Below are positions 8,444 through 20,915 of a stretch of 34,215 nucleotides of DNA, one piece after another. The stretch is from assembly GCA_013361335.1 (NCBI GenBank), contig JABFYH010000048.1, positions 1-34,215 on the forward strand, written 5' to 3'. The translations under genes and the position numbers were made by a program. Within the stretch, counting starts at the first letter, position 1. Each line of letters starts with the position of its first letter. Below the pieces are notes generated by a model. It did no database searches. It saw nothing but the letters and a program-made list of their open reading frames with translations, and had not been told where the DNA came from. This DNA comes from Gemmatimonadaceae bacterium (lineage in GTDB: Bacteria > Gemmatimonadota > Gemmatimonadetes > Gemmatimonadales > Gemmatimonadaceae).

Positions 8444-9385
8444 ATGCCGAACGTCGTACTGCTGTTCCCGGGGCAGGGCTCGCAGACTCCGGGGATGGGA
8501 AAGGATCTCGCCGACCGGTTCCCGGCCGCGAAGGAGGTGTTCCTCGCGGCGGACGCCGCCGTTGGCGCGCCCCTCTCGCAGCTCAGCTTCGAGGGGCCGG
8601 CGGAGGAGCTCACCCTCACCCACAACGCCCAGCCGGCGCTCCTCACCCACGGCGCCGCCCTCTGGGCCGTGCTGCGTGACTCGATCGGCTCGGAGGTCGT
8701 GGCCGCCGCCGGTCATTCGCTCGGCGAGTTCACCGCCTATCATGCAGCCGACGCTCTCTCCCTCCCCGAGGCGGTGCGGCTCGTGCGCCGGCGCGGGGAG
8801 CTCATGCTCGAGGCCGGCCGCAAGCGGCCCGGCACCATGGCGGCGATTCTCGGCACCCCGACGCGCCCCATCGAGCGGATCTGCGAGCAGGCGACCGCCG
8901 AAGGCAGCCTCGCCGTGCCGGCCAACTTCAACGCGCCGGGCCAGGTCGTGATCAGCGGAGAGGTCGGCGGCGTCGAGCGTGCGTCCACGCTCGCCAAGGA
9001 AGCCGGCGCCAAGGCCATCCCGTTGAAGGTGAGCGGCGCCTTCCACTCCCCGCTCATGGCCGACGCCGCCGCCGGCCTCGAGGCCGCGCTGGATCTGGCG
9101 CACTTCGGCGACCCGCGCTTTCCGGTCTACGCGAACGTCAACGCCCAACCGGTTGAGAGCGCGGCACTTGCCCGGCGGCTGCTCGTGGAGCAGCTCACCG
9201 CGCCCGTGCAGTGGGCCCGCGAGCTCGAGCACATCGCCGCCCTCCACCCCGACGCGTTGTACGTCGAGCTGGGGCCTGGCGCTGTGCTCAAGGGGCTCGC
9301 CAAGAAGATCGCGCCGGCGATCAAGGTCGTCCCCTGCGGCACCGCCGCCGACGTCGACGCGCTCCTCACCCTGGTGACCGCATGA
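8444..9385 (+). CDS. fabD: Malonyl-CoA:ACP transacylase
   Basis: FabD loads malonyl groups from CoA onto ACP. The protein has 313 residues. It opens with VVLLFPGQGSQTPGMG. The nucleophile is Ser92 in AAGHSLGEFTAY and the catalytic His201 is in SGAFHSPLM, both at positions typical for the family; FNAPGQVVISG lies between them. The ATG at 8444 is two bases after the fabH stop. The stop overlaps the fabG start. Confidence 0.97.
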   Translation: MPNVVLLFPGQGSQTPGMGKDLADRFPAAKEVFLAADAAVGAPLSQLSFEGPAEELTLTHNAQPALLTHGAALWAVLRDSIGSEVVAAAGHSLGEFTAYHAADALSLPEAVRLVRRRGELMLEAGRKRPGTMAAILGTPTRPIERICEQATAEGSLAVPANFNAPGQVVISGEVGGVERASTLAKEAGAKAIPLKVSGAFHSPLMADAAAGLEAALDLAHFGDPRFPVYANVNAQPVESAALARRLLVEQLTAPVQWARELEHIAALHPDALYVELGPGAVLKGLAKKIAPAIKVVPCGTAADVDALLTLVTA

Positions 9386-10119
9386 AGATCGATCTCGCTG
9401 GCCGCACCGCCCTCGTCACCGGGAGCACCCGGGGCATCGGACGCGCCATCGCCGAGGCGCTCGCCGGCGCCGGGGCGAGGGTCGCCGTGGTGGGGCGCGA
9501 CCAGGCGAAGGCCGCCGAGGCGGCCGCCGCCGTCGGTGCCGGTGCCCAGGGATTCAACGCGGACGTGGGCGACCCGGCGTCGATCGGCGCGCTGGTCGAG
9601 ACGGTGGAGAAGGCCTTTGGCCAGATCGACATTCTCGTCAACAACGCCGGCCTCACGCGCGACAACATCCTCTTCCGCATCAAGGACGACGACTGGGACA
9701 CGGTGCTCGACGCGAACCTGCGCGGCGCCTTCCTCGCCATTCGCGCCACCTCGCGCGGGATGATCAAGCGGCGCTGGGGACGCATCATCAACATCGCGAG
9801 CATCGTCGGCATCACCGGCAACAAGGGCCAGGCGAACTACGCCGCGAGCAAGGCGGGGCTCATCGGGCTCACGAAGTCGGTGGCCAAGGAGCTCGGCTCG
9901 CGGAACGTGCTGGTGAATGCCGTGGCGCCCGGGTTCATCGAGACCGACATGACCGCCGCCATGACGCCGGACGCGCGCGCCGCCCTCTCGGGGCAGATTC
10001 CCCTCGAGCGGCTCGGCTCACCACGCGACATCGCCGGCGTGGTCACCTTCCTTGCATCCGACTACGCTTCCTACATCACCGGCCAGACCCTGGTGGTCGA
10101 CGGCGGCATGGTCATGTGA
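9382..10119 (+). CDS. fabG: 3-oxoacyl-ACP reductase
   Basis: FabG is the NADPH-dependent ketoacyl reductase of fatty-acid elongation, a short-chain dehydrogenase. The protein has 245 residues. It has the TGSTRGIGRAIA nucleotide-binding loop (residues 13-24), the NNAG motif (87-90) and the catalytic residues Asn112, Ser140, Tyr153 and Lys157 (YAASKAG). The ETDMT segment and the C-terminal ITGQTLVVDGGMVM are typical. The start ATG overlaps the fabD stop (ATGA). Confidence 0.97.
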   Translation: MKIDLAGRTALVTGSTRGIGRAIAEALAGAGARVAVVGRDQAKAAEAAAAVGAGAQGFNADVGDPASIGALVETVEKAFGQIDILVNNAGLTRDNILFRIKDDDWDTVLDANLRGAFLAIRATSRGMIKRRWGRIINIASIVGITGNKGQANYAASKAGLIGLTKSVAKELGSRNVLVNAVAPGFIETDMTAAMTPDARAALSGQIPLERLGSPRDIAGVVTFLASDYASYITGQTLVVDGGMVM

Positions 10120-10141
10120 CCGGCGGCGCGCCCCCGGCGAC

Positions 10142-10171
10142 GTGACATTTCGTACGATCTGTGGCTAACTT
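10142..10171 (+). promoter_or_regulatory. Weak candidate internal promoter for acpP
   Basis: The 86-base gap before acpP, longer than the other gaps in this run, holds GTGACA (10142-10147) and TAACTT (10166-10171) with an 18-base spacer. An extra promoter would fit the high demand for ACP. The match is partial. Confidence 0.3.
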
Positions 10172-10205
10172 TCCCGCGTTCAAAAACACTACAGGAGCCC
10201 CACTC

Positions 10206-10445
10206 ATGGCCGACAACGCCCAGAAGGTCCGCGACATCATCGAGAAGGAGCTCGGCGTCGAGCGCGACAAGATGACCGACGAAGCGAGCTTCATCGAGGA
10301 TCTCGGCGCCGACAGCCTCGACATCGTCGAGCTGGTCATGGAGTTCGAGAAGGAGTTCAACATCGACATCCCCGACGAGGACGCGGAGAAGATGCGCACC
10401 GTCGGCGATGCCGTGGCCTACCTGAACGCCAAGGTCGGCGCGTAA
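10206..10445 (+). CDS. acpP: Acyl carrier protein
   Basis: ACP carries growing acyl chains on 4'-phosphopantetheine. The protein has 79 residues and is acidic. The attachment Ser37 lies in the conserved [12 protein letters not shown] motif, and [18 protein letters not shown] is the usual C-terminal part. The start is the ATG at 10206, with AGGAG at 10193-10197 and an 8-base spacing. An in-frame upstream GTG at 10161 would add 15 residues not seen in ACPs. The stop codon shares a base with the fabF start. Confidence 0.97.
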   Translation: MADNAQKVRDIIEKELGVERDKMTDEASFIEDLGADSLDIVELVMEFEKEFNIDIPDEDAEKMRTVGDAVAYLNAKVGA

Positions 10446-11689
10446 TGCGGCGTCGGGTCGTCGTCACTGGGCTCGGTGCCGTAACGCCGCTCGGGAACGA
10501 CGTGGCGACGACTTGGCGCGCCATGAAGTCGGGGGTGTCCGGCGCTTCGGGCATCACGAAGTTCGATGCGTCGAGCTTTCCCGTGCGCTTCGCCTGCGAG
10601 GTGAAGGGGTTCGATCCCCTCACGGCGATGGACCGCAAGGAGGCGAAGCGCGCGGACCTGTACACCCAGTACGCCGTCGTGGCGTCCGTCGAGGCGATGC
10701 GCGACGCCGGCTTCGCCGACGGCGGCTTCGACGTCGACCGCACCGGCGTCATCGTCGGCAGCGGGATCGGCGGGCTGAAGAGCTTCGAGGAGCAGCACGA
10801 CATCTACCGCGAGCGGGGGGTCAGCAAGATCAGCCCCTTCTTCATCCCGATGTTCATTGCCGACATCGCGGCGGGGGTGGTGTCCATGCGCTTCAACGCG
10901 CGCGGCCCCAACTACGCCACCGTGTCGGCCTGCTCGACGAGCGCCCACGCCATCGGCGACGCCTTCCGCACCATCCAGTACGGCGACGCCGATATCATGA
11001 TCTCGGGGGGCGCCGAAGCCACCGTCACGCCGATGGCGATCGGCGGCTTCGCCAACATGACCGCGCTCTCGCGACGGAACGACAGCCCTGAAACGGCCTC
11101 GCGCCCCTTCGACGCGACCCGCGACGGCTTCGTGATGGGCGAAGGCGCGGGCATCGTCGTGCTCGAGGAGCTGGAGCACGCCCTGAAGCGGGGCGCCCGC
11201 ATCTACGGCGAAGTCGTGGGCTACAAGGCGACCGGCGACGCCTACCATCTCACCGGCCAGCTCCCGGAGCACGAAGGGCTGCAGCGCGCCATGCGCGGCG
11301 CGATGGCCGACGGCGGCCTGGCCGCGGCGGACGTCGACTACGTGAACGCGCACGGGACCTCCACCCCGCTCAACGACTCCAACGAAGCCAAGGCGATCGC
11401 GTCGGTGCTCGGCGAGGCGGCGCGGCAGGTGAGCGTGTCGTCCACCAAGTCGATGACCGGCCACATGCTCGGCGCCGCCGGCTCGGTGGAGTTCATCGCC
11501 TGCACGCTGGCGATCCGCGATCAGATCGTCCCGCCGACGATCAACCACACGACGCCGGACCCGGAGTGCTGCGGGCTGGACTTCACGCCCAACACGGCCC
11601 GCGAGCGGACCGTGCGCGCGGCGCTGAGCAACAGCGCCGGCTTCGGCGGCCACAACGTCTCGCTCGCCGTCAAGCGCTATCAGGGCTGA
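10445..11689 (+). CDS. fabF: 3-oxoacyl-ACP synthase II
   Basis: FabF is the elongating ketoacyl-ACP synthase. The protein has 414 residues. The Cys-His-His catalytic set is visible: Cys163 in VSACSTSAHAIG, His303 in VNAHGTSTPLND and His340 in KSMTGHMLGAAGS. The N-terminal VVVTGLGAVTPLGN is typical. It overlaps the acpP stop by one base (TAATG). It ends 38 bases before ispF. Confidence 0.97.
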   Translation: MRRRVVVTGLGAVTPLGNDVATTWRAMKSGVSGASGITKFDASSFPVRFACEVKGFDPLTAMDRKEAKRADLYTQYAVVASVEAMRDAGFADGGFDVDRTGVIVGSGIGGLKSFEEQHDIYRERGVSKISPFFIPMFIADIAAGVVSMRFNARGPNYATVSACSTSAHAIGDAFRTIQYGDADIMISGGAEATVTPMAIGGFANMTALSRRNDSPETASRPFDATRDGFVMGEGAGIVVLEELEHALKRGARIYGEVVGYKATGDAYHLTGQLPEHEGLQRAMRGAMADGGLAAADVDYVNAHGTSTPLNDSNEAKAIASVLGEAARQVSVSSTKSMTGHMLGAAGSVEFIACTLAIRDQIVPPTINHTTPDPECCGLDFTPNTARERTVRAALSNSAGFGGHNVSLAVKRYQG

Positions 11690-11727
11690 CGGCATGGGCC
11701 CGGTCGTACGCGCACGCTCGACGTACG

Positions 11728-12219
11728 ATGGCTGAGCGCCTCGCCCTCCGCAGCGGGATCGGCTACGACTCGCACCGCTTCGCGCCCGGCGGACCGCTCG
11801 TCCTCGGCGGGGTCCGCATCCCCTCCGACGTCCATCTCCACGGTCACTCGGACGGCGACGCCATCGCCCACGCCGTCACCGACGCCATCCTCGGCGCGGC
11901 CGCGCTGGGCGACATCGGCGCGATGTTCTCCGACGCCGACTCGGCGAACGCCGGCCGCGACTCCATCGAGATGCTCGGGCTCGCCGCCGCGCGGGTCACG
12001 GCGGCCGGTTGGCGCGTCGGCCAGCTCGACATCGTCGTGATCGCGGAGACGCCGAGGATCTCCGCGCATCGCGACGCGATGCGCGCCCGGATCGGCGGCG
12101 CCGTCGGCGTGGCGGCGGACGAGGTGAGCATCAAGGGGAAGACCAACGAAGGCATGGGATTCGTCGGTCGCGGCGAAGGCATCGCCTGCCTCGCCACGGC
12201 GACGCTCCTCCGCGTCTGA
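11728..12219 (+). CDS. ispF: 2-C-methyl-D-erythritol 2,4-cyclodiphosphate synthase
   Basis: IspF forms MEcPP in the non-mevalonate isoprenoid pathway. The protein has 163 residues. Metal ligands are visible as Asp14 and His16 (GIGYDSHRF) and His48 (GHSDGDAIAHAVTDAILGA). The C-terminal SIKGKTNEGMGFVGRGEGIAC is conserved. The frame stays open upstream into fabF, but the ATG at 11728 fits the family N-terminus. ispD is not in the window. Isoprenoid output would also feed polyprenyl carriers used by the glycosyltransferases further on. Confidence 0.95.
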   Translation: MAERLALRSGIGYDSHRFAPGGPLVLGGVRIPSDVHLHGHSDGDAIAHAVTDAILGAAALGDIGAMFSDADSANAGRDSIEMLGLAAARVTAAGWRVGQLDIVVIAETPRISAHRDAMRARIGGAVGVAADEVSIKGKTNEGMGFVGRGEGIACLATATLLRV

Positions 12220-12223
12220 TCGG

Positions 12224-12841
12224 ATGCTGCAGTCCTTTCTGCAGTGGTTGGCGGCGTGGCCGCCCGCGGTGCTCTATCTCGTGCTCGCCCTCTTCGCGGC
12301 GCTCGAGAACGTCTTCCCGCCACTGCCCACCGATACCGTCGTCGCCTTCGGCACCTGGCTCGCCGCGCGCGGCGAGGGCAGTGCCCTCGGCGCCTTCCTG
12401 GGCACGTGGGTGGGGAACGTGGCCGGCGCGGCGGCGATGTACGAGGTCGGGCGCCGGCATGGCACGACCTGGATGCGCCGCAAGTTCCCCCGCCTCGCCG
12501 ACGAGCAGGGCGAGGCTCGGCTGCGCACGCTCTACTCGCGTTACGGGCTGGCGGCCCTCGTCCTGAGCCGGTTCATTCCCGGTGTGCGCGCCCTCGTGCC
12601 CCCATTCGCCGGCGCCCTGCGGGTGCCGGCCCTTTCCGCCATCGCGGCCATGGCGCTCGCATCGGCGGTCTGGTACGGCCTGATCGCCTATCTCGCCTGG
12701 CGCGCGGGATCGAACTGGGATGCCGTGACGCGGATGATCGCCCGCTCGGGGCGGATCGTCACCGTCTCGGCCGTCGCCGTCGCCCTCCTCGCCGCGCTCG
12801 TCTGGCTCCTCCATCAGCGGCGGGAGCGCGCGCGCTCGTGA
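12224..12841 (+). CDS. DedA family membrane protein
   Basis: The protein has 205 residues and about four to five hydrophobic segments (near residues 14-30, 52-72, 110-125, 133-160 and 175-197). It has the DedA/VTT (SNARE-associated, PF09335) signatures: LFAALENVFPPLPTDTVVAFG, LGTWVGNVAGAAAMYEVGRRHG and the amphipathic SRFIPGVRALVPPFAG. DedA proteins act in membrane lipid translocation; several recycle undecaprenyl phosphate or phosphatidylethanolamine. Which lipid applies here is unknown. The start is 4 bases after ispF and the stop overlaps the GTG of xerD. Confidence 0.88.
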   Translation: MLQSFLQWLAAWPPAVLYLVLALFAALENVFPPLPTDTVVAFGTWLAARGEGSALGAFLGTWVGNVAGAAAMYEVGRRHGTTWMRRKFPRLADEQGEARLRTLYSRYGLAALVLSRFIPGVRALVPPFAGALRVPALSAIAAMALASAVWYGLIAYLAWRAGSNWDAVTRMIARSGRIVTVSAVAVALLAALVWLLHQRRERARS

Positions 12842-13749
12842 CCGACGTCGAGCGTCGGAGCCGCAGCTTTCTGCTCGCGCGCTTCACGGATTACGTCGCG
12901 CTCGAGCAGGGGTTGTCACCGCGCACCCAGGAGGCCTACCAGCGCGATCTCGTCCGCTTCGTGGAGTATGCCGACGCGCGCGGTGCAAAGGCGCCGCCGG
13001 ACATCACCGCGCGCCTGCTGCGGGAGTACGTCTATCACCTTAAGGACCTCGGGCTCTCGCCGGCCTCGATTCGCCGGAACGTCTCGGCGGTGCGGACGTA
13101 CTTCCGCTTCCTCACCGGCGACGGCATCGTCGTCCGCGACCCGAGCGAGCGCCTGGAGACCCCGAAGCGGTGGCGCACCCTCCCCGAAGTGCTCTCGGTG
13201 GACGAGGTGCAGCGGCTTCTCGCCTCGCCGACGCTCGACGACGCGCTGGTCTTCCGCGATCGCGCGCTGCTGGAGCTGGCGTACGGCGCGGGGCTGCGGG
13301 TGTCGGAGTGGATCAGCCTCGGCGTACGCGACCTGCTGCTCGAGGACGGCCTCGTTCGCGTGTTCGGGAAGGGGAGCAAGGAGCGCCTGGTCCCGATCGG
13401 CCGGTCGGCGATCGGCGCGGCGGCGATCTATCTCCGCGAGCTCCGGCCTCGGCTCGAGAAGGGCGCCGGAAAGGGTATCCTCTTCCTGAACGCCCGCGGC
13501 ACGCCGCTCACGCGCATGGGCGCGTGGAAGATCCTCCGCGGCCACGTGGAGCGCGCCGGGATCGCCAAGCACGTCTCCCCGCACACCCTTCGCCACTCCT
13601 TCGCCACGCATCTCCTCGAAGGGGGCGCGGACCTCCGGGCTGTCCAGGAGATGCTCGGCCACGTCGACATCGCGACGACCCAGATCTACACTCACGTCGA
13701 TCGGGAGTATCTCCGGAAGGTGCATCGGAGCTTTCATCCCCGCGGCTAG
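12838..13749 (+). CDS. xerD: Tyrosine recombinase XerD-like
   Basis: This is a site-specific recombinase of the XerC/XerD type that resolves chromosome dimers at dif. The protein has 303 residues. The N-terminal SAM-like core-binding domain covers about 10-95 and the catalytic domain about 115-300. Active-site residues Arg154, Lys178, His249, Arg252, His275 and nucleophile Tyr284 are all present, offset by 5-6 from E. coli XerD. The start is GTG at 12838, overlapping the DedA stop (GTGA). XerD is preferred over XerC from overall pattern only. A dif-like site lies about 19 kb downstream, at 32994-33021. Confidence 0.92.
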   Translation: MTDVERRSRSFLLARFTDYVALEQGLSPRTQEAYQRDLVRFVEYADARGAKAPPDITARLLREYVYHLKDLGLSPASIRRNVSAVRTYFRFLTGDGIVVRDPSERLETPKRWRTLPEVLSVDEVQRLLASPTLDDALVFRDRALLELAYGAGLRVSEWISLGVRDLLLEDGLVRVFGKGSKERLVPIGRSAIGAAAIYLRELRPRLEKGAGKGILFLNARGTPLTRMGAWKILRGHVERAGIAKHVSPHTLRHSFATHLLEGGADLRAVQEMLGHVDIATTQIYTHVDREYLRKVHRSFHPRG

Positions 13750-13950
13750 GCGCCCGGCCCGGCAAGCTACACGGACGAAGGTCGCGCGGATCGTACTGAC
13801 GTGAGATCCGTCTCGATCCGTATGATCCGCACTCACCCTTCGTCGTTGGGGTCGGCCCGCTGGCTCAGGCTTCGCTCCCGAGCTCGGGATGCAGTACCTT
13901 TCGCCGCTGTGCGTCAGATTTATGGCCCAAGGCCATCAGCTTCGCCGCCC
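13750..13950. other. 201-base intergenic region with palindromes
   Basis: This is the gap between xerD and trpG. It contains a perfect 12-base palindrome, CCCGAGCTCGGG (13877-13888), and a 6-bp inverted repeat, ATGGCC/GGCCAT (13922-13936, 3-base loop), 15 bases before the trpG start. The frame of trpG is open through most of it, but the protein family begins at 13951. I see no clear -35/-10 pair, although a promoter for trpG is expected here. Confidence 0.4.
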
Positions 13951-14525
<575 letters not shown>

Positions 14526-14529
<4 letters not shown>

Positions 14530-16007
14530 GGCGCGCCCTCCTTCTCGCGCCGCTCTGGTGCGCGCAGCCGGCCGACGCCCAGGACGTCGTCGTGCGCGAC
14601 GCCGGCGCCGGCAGGGGCGCGGCCATCGTCCAGGCGGTGACCGCCGGGCCCCACGCGGTGCGCGCCGGCACGGAGCCACTGGTCCTGCCGCGGGACAGCA
14701 CCGTCACCACGAGCCTCCTCGTGCTCGGCCGCGATACGTATCTCGCGAGCCGCGTCCAGGGCGACGTCGTCGTCGTGGGCGGCAATCTGTTCCTGCGCCC
14801 CGGCGTCGACGTGAGCGGCCGCGCCGTCGCCATCGGCGGCACGGTCGCGCCCACGGCCCTCGGCCGCGTCGGCGGCGGGACGGAGAGCCTGCGCGACGAG
14901 AGCTACGCCGTCGAGCGAGCCGACGGACGCTACCTCCTCGACTATCGCGGCCTGCGCTCCGAGGACGCGCCGGAGCCGATGTTCCAGCTCGCCGGCTTCT
15001 CCGGGGTGAAGATGCCGAGCTACGACCGCGTGGAAGGGTTGTCGCTCCCGGTGGGCGTCCTCGTGCAGGTGGGGAATCATGCGCTCGAGCTGGAGCCAAC
15101 CGCCACTTATCGCAGCCGTCGCGGCGTGGTCGACCCGGGGCTCGAGATCCGGACGCGCGAGACCAGCGCGACGCGATTCGTCGGCCGAGTGGCGCGGGCG
15201 ACGCGCTCCAACGAGCGCTGGATCTACACCGATTTCATCAACTCCCTGACCACCATCTGGGCGGGGAGCGACATGCGCAACTACTTCCGCTCCGACATCG
15301 GCGAAGGGCGGCTGTTCCACCGCTTCGGCGATCCGGAGACGATGAGCCTCGAGCCCTACGTCGGCGGGCGCTTCGAGTACGTCCGCCCGATCACCGCGGC
15401 GGGCAACGTCTGGAGCGTGTTCGGCCGCACCGACGTGAAGAAGATGGCGCGTCCCAACCCGCCGGTGGAGCAGGGGCACCTCGGCTCCGCGCTGGCGGGC
15501 GCGCAGTTCCGCTCGACCGGGTTCGCCACCTCGTACGTCAACCTCGAGGTGGAGCAGAGCGTCCGCGTGCCGCTGGGCACCCAGGCCTTCACCCAGGCGA
15601 CGCTGGACGGCGAGATCCGGCTGCCCTCCTTCCGCACGCACTTCATGCAGTTCCGCGCGCACGCGGTGGGTACGCGCGGCGCCGCGCCGCGTGCGCGGTA
15701 CGCCTATCTCGGCGGGGGCGGCACGCTGCGCACCCTCGACCCCCTCGAGCAGGGCGGCGCGGCGCTGTTCTACCTCGAGAGCCGCTATCTCATCCCGATC
15801 GAGAGCGTGCAGCTTCCGGTGATCGGCACGCCCATCATCACGCTGCGCGATGCCTTCGGCTCGGCGGGGATGCGTTCGCTCCCCGACTTCCAGCACGAGG
15901 TGGGCGTCGGGATCGGGCTGAGCGTGCTGCGGGTCGAGTATACCACTGCCGTCGCCGGCCGCGCGGGACACGAGTTCGGCGTCGGCATCTCGCTCTCCCG
16001 GTTCTAG
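14526..16007 (+). CDS. Outer-membrane beta-barrel protein with bactofilin-like N-terminal segment
   Basis: The protein has 493 residues. A short signal peptide ([18 protein letters not shown], likely cleaved before QD) is followed at about residues 58-108 by short beta-strand repeats ([42 protein letters not shown]), which resemble polymer-forming (bactofilin-like) turns. The rest has alternating hydrophobic/polar strands rich in Tyr, Phe and Arg. It ends in GVGISLSRF, with a C-terminal Phe typical of barrel insertion signals. A distant link to the Omp85/surface-antigen barrel type is possible but unproven. The start is GTG at 14526, overlapping the trpG stop (GTGA). I do not recognise a specific function. 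Confidence 0.7.
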
Positions 16008-16034
16008 CGGCGACTTCGGACGGCCACTTCGGAA

Positions 16035-16063
16035 TTGCGGAACGTCGGCCCGCGTCCTATCTT
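16035..16063 (+). promoter_or_regulatory. Candidate promoter of the kdsB-to-dapF LPS operon
   Basis: TTGCGG (16035-16040), a 17-base spacer and TATCTT (16058-16063) lie in the 127-base gap before kdsB. The -10-like hexamer TATCTT also occurs at the expected place upstream of the tRNA gene (34058-34063, minus strand). The leader would be about 65 bases. Confidence 0.45.
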
Positions 16064-16134
16064 GCTGGCGTGAAAGTTGCGTCCGGCGCGCGCCTCGCGC
16101 ATCCATCCCTGAGCCGGCGCCCCCGGCCCCGCGC

Positions 16135-18565
<2,431 letters not shown>

Positions 18566-18566
<1 letters not shown>

Positions 18567-19390
18567 TGACCGTCCGCTTCCGCCGCGACGCGCTCTTCCT
18601 CATCGCCGGCCCCTGCCAGCTCGAGGACGATGCGCTCAACCTGCGCGTGGCGGAGCATCTCGCCCGCCTGGCACCACGAGTGCCGGGCGGGATCATCTAC
18701 AAGGCGAGCTTCGACAAGGCCAATCGCTCCAACCCCGGCGCGACGCGCGGCCTCGGTCTCGACGCCGGCCTCGCCGCCCTCGACCGCGTGCGCCGCGCGT
18801 CGGGCCTCCCTGTGCTCACCGACGTCCATCTGCCGGAGCAGTGCGCGGCGGCAGGCGAGGTCGTCGACGTGATCCAGATCCCGGCCTTCCTCTCGCGCCA
18901 GACCGATCTGCTGATGGCGGCCGGTGCCACCGGCAAGCCGGTGAACGTGAAGAAAGGGCAGTGGATGCATCCGGAAGGGATGCGCGGCGCGGTCGGGAAG
19001 GTGCGCGCCGGCTTCGCCGAGGCCGGCCACGGCGGCGCCGCCGAGGTGGCGGCCACGGAGCGCGGCACCTTCTTCGGCTACGGCGATCTCGTCGTCGACT
19101 TCCGCGCCCTGCCGCGCATGCGGACGGCGTGCGATGCGCCGGTGGTGTTCGACGCGACGCACAGCGTCCAGCAGCCGGGTCGCGGTGAAGGGGGTGCGAG
19201 CGGTGGCGCGCGCGAGTTCATCCCGCCGCTCACCCTCGCTGCCTGCGCCGTGGGAGTGGACGGTCTCTTCATGGAGACCCACCCCGATCCGGCGCACGCG
19301 CCGAGCGACGGGCCGAACATGATGCCGTTGGCGCAGCTCGACGATCTCGTCCTGCGCGCCGTGGACGTCTGGCACCGGGCGCGCGCATGA
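18566..19390 (+). CDS. kdsA: 3-deoxy-8-phosphooctulonate synthase (Kdo-8-P synthase)
   Basis: KdsA condenses arabinose-5-phosphate with phosphoenolpyruvate. The protein has 274 residues. It shows [64 protein letters not shown] and [16 protein letters not shown]. Cys17 in the AGPC motif is the metal ligand position of the metal-dependent class (Asn in the E. coli type), which suggests a metalloenzyme. Start and stop overlap pyrG and kdsC. Confidence 0.96.
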
Positions 19391-19953
19391 TCCAGCCCTC
19401 CCTGGCGCGGTCGATCCGCATCGTCGGCCTCGACGTCGACGGGGTGCTCACCGATGGCGGGATCTACCTCGGCGCCGCGAACGGTCAGCCGGTGGAGCTC
19501 AAGCGCTACGAGATCCAGGACGGCCTGGGCATCCACCTGCTGCAGCGCACCGGCGTTCGCGTCGCCATCGTGACCGGCCGCGTCTCGGAGAGCGTGCGCC
19601 TGCGCGCCGCGGAGCTCGGGATCGACGACCTCGCACAGGATCCGAACGCGCAGAAGCTGCCCGCCTTCCTGGCCATGCTCGACCGCCACGGGATCGCGCC
19701 CTCCGAAGCGGCGTTCGTCGGCGACGACTTTCCCGACCTGGCGATCCTGCGGCTCGTGGGGCTGCCGGTCGCCGTGGGCAACGCCGTGCCGGAGGTGAAG
19801 GCGGCCTGCGCGCTCACGCTCACCCGACACGGGGGCGCCGGCGCGGTGCGCGAGTTCGTCGAGCTGCTCATGAAGGCGCGCGGCGACTGGAATGCCGTCA
19901 CCGAACAATACGTCACCGAGCGGTCGCTCCCGCTCGCGGAGCTCGACCGATGA
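19387..19953 (+). CDS. kdsC: 3-deoxy-D-manno-octulosonate-8-phosphate phosphatase
   Basis: This HAD-family phosphatase dephosphorylates Kdo-8-P to Kdo. The protein has 188 residues. HAD motif I is [10 protein letters not shown] (nucleophile Asp near residue 16), motif II is IVTGR, the conserved Lys lies in NAQKLPAF and motif III is FVGDDFPDL. The active enzyme in this family is a tetramer without a cap domain. The start ATG overlaps the kdsA stop by 4 bases and the stop overlaps kdsD by 4 bases. Confidence 0.94.
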   Translation: MIQPSLARSIRIVGLDVDGVLTDGGIYLGAANGQPVELKRYEIQDGLGIHLLQRTGVRVAIVTGRVSESVRLRAAELGIDDLAQDPNAQKLPAFLAMLDRHGIAPSEAAFVGDDFPDLAILRLVGLPVAVGNAVPEVKAACALTLTRHGGAGAVREFVELLMKARGDWNAVTEQYVTERSLPLAELDR

Positions 19954-20915
19954 CGCCGGAGCAGCTCGTGGAGCGCGGACGCCGCGTCGTGCGGCTCGAG
20001 CGCGAGGCCCTCGCTGCGGTCGAGGAGCGGCTCGACGACGCGTTCGCGCGCGCCGTGATGATGATCGCCGAGGCCTCGGGACGGGTCATCGTCGCCGGGG
20101 TCGGCAAGTCGGGGCTGATCGGGCGGAAGATCGCCGCGACCCTCACCTCCACCGGAACCCCCGCGCACTTCCTCCACCCCGTCGAGAGCACCCACGGCGA
20201 TCTGGGGATCGTCGGCAGCGGGGACGTGGCGATCCTGCTCTCCAAGTCGGGGGAGTCGGACGAGCTGCTCGCGCTGCTCGAGCAGCTCCAGGGGCTCGGC
20301 GTCCGCACGGTGGCGATCACCGGCGACCGCAGCTCGGCGCTGGCGCGTCTGGCCGACGTCTCCCTCGACGCCTGGGTGCGCGAGGAGGCCTGTCCGCACG
20401 ACCTCGCGCCGACGACGAGCACGACCGCGGCGCTGGCCATCGGCGACGCGCTGGCCGTTGCGCTGCTCGAGCACAAGGGATTCCGTCGCGAGGACTTCGC
20501 GCGGCTGCACCCGGGGGGCGCCCTCGGTCGGCGGCTCGTCACGCTGGTGGACGTCGTGATGCTCACCGATCCGCTGCCCGTCCTGCCGCCCGGCACCCGG
20601 CTCGGCCAGGCGATCGTCGTGCTGGCCGAGCAGCGCGGGATCGTCATCGTCGCCGACGGCGATCGACGCGTGCACGGCGTGCTCACGGCTGGAGACCTGA
20701 CGCGATTGATGGAGCACGAGCGCGACGTCCTCGTCGAGCCGGTGGAGCGCATCATGACCCGCTCGCCGCGCACCGCGCGCACCGGCGAGCTGGCGAGCGC
20801 GGTGGCCTATCGCATGGAGACCCACGGCATCATGGCCATGCCCGTGCTCGACGCACACGACCGGCTGGCCGGGGTGGTGCACCTCCACGACCTCCTGCGC
20901 GCGAGGGTCGCCTGA
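19950..20915 (+). CDS. kdsD: Arabinose-5-phosphate isomerase
   Basis: KdsD (KpsF/GutQ type) isomerises ribulose-5-phosphate to arabinose-5-phosphate, the first step to Kdo. The protein has 321 residues. The SIS sugar-isomerase domain covers about 35-185 (VAGVGKSGLIGRKIAATL, HPVESTHGDLG, LLSKSGESDELL, PTTSTTAALAIGDALAVALL). RLHPGGALGRRL is the family linker. Two CBS domains occupy about 205-320. Overlaps with kdsC and lptC indicate translational coupling. Confidence 0.95.
   Translation: MTPEQLVERGRRVVRLEREALAAVEERLDDAFARAVMMIAEASGRVIVAGVGKSGLIGRKIAATLTSTGTPAHFLHPVESTHGDLGIVGSGDVAILLSKSGESDELLALLEQLQGLGVRTVAITGDRSSALARLADVSLDAWVREEACPHDLAPTTSTTAALAIGDALAVALLEHKGFRREDFARLHPGGALGRRLVTLVDVVMLTDPLPVLPPGTRLGQAIVVLAEQRGIVIVADGDRRVHGVLTAGDLTRLMEHERDVLVEPVERIMTRSPRTARTGELASAVAYRMETHGIMAMPVLDAHDRLAGVVHLHDLLRARVA

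Noticed and set aside
13801-13950. Longer N-terminus for the TrpG/PabA protein from an upstream GTG
   Set aside because: The extra 50 residues are Arg/Ser-rich with no homology, and the family starts exactly at [10 protein letters not shown].
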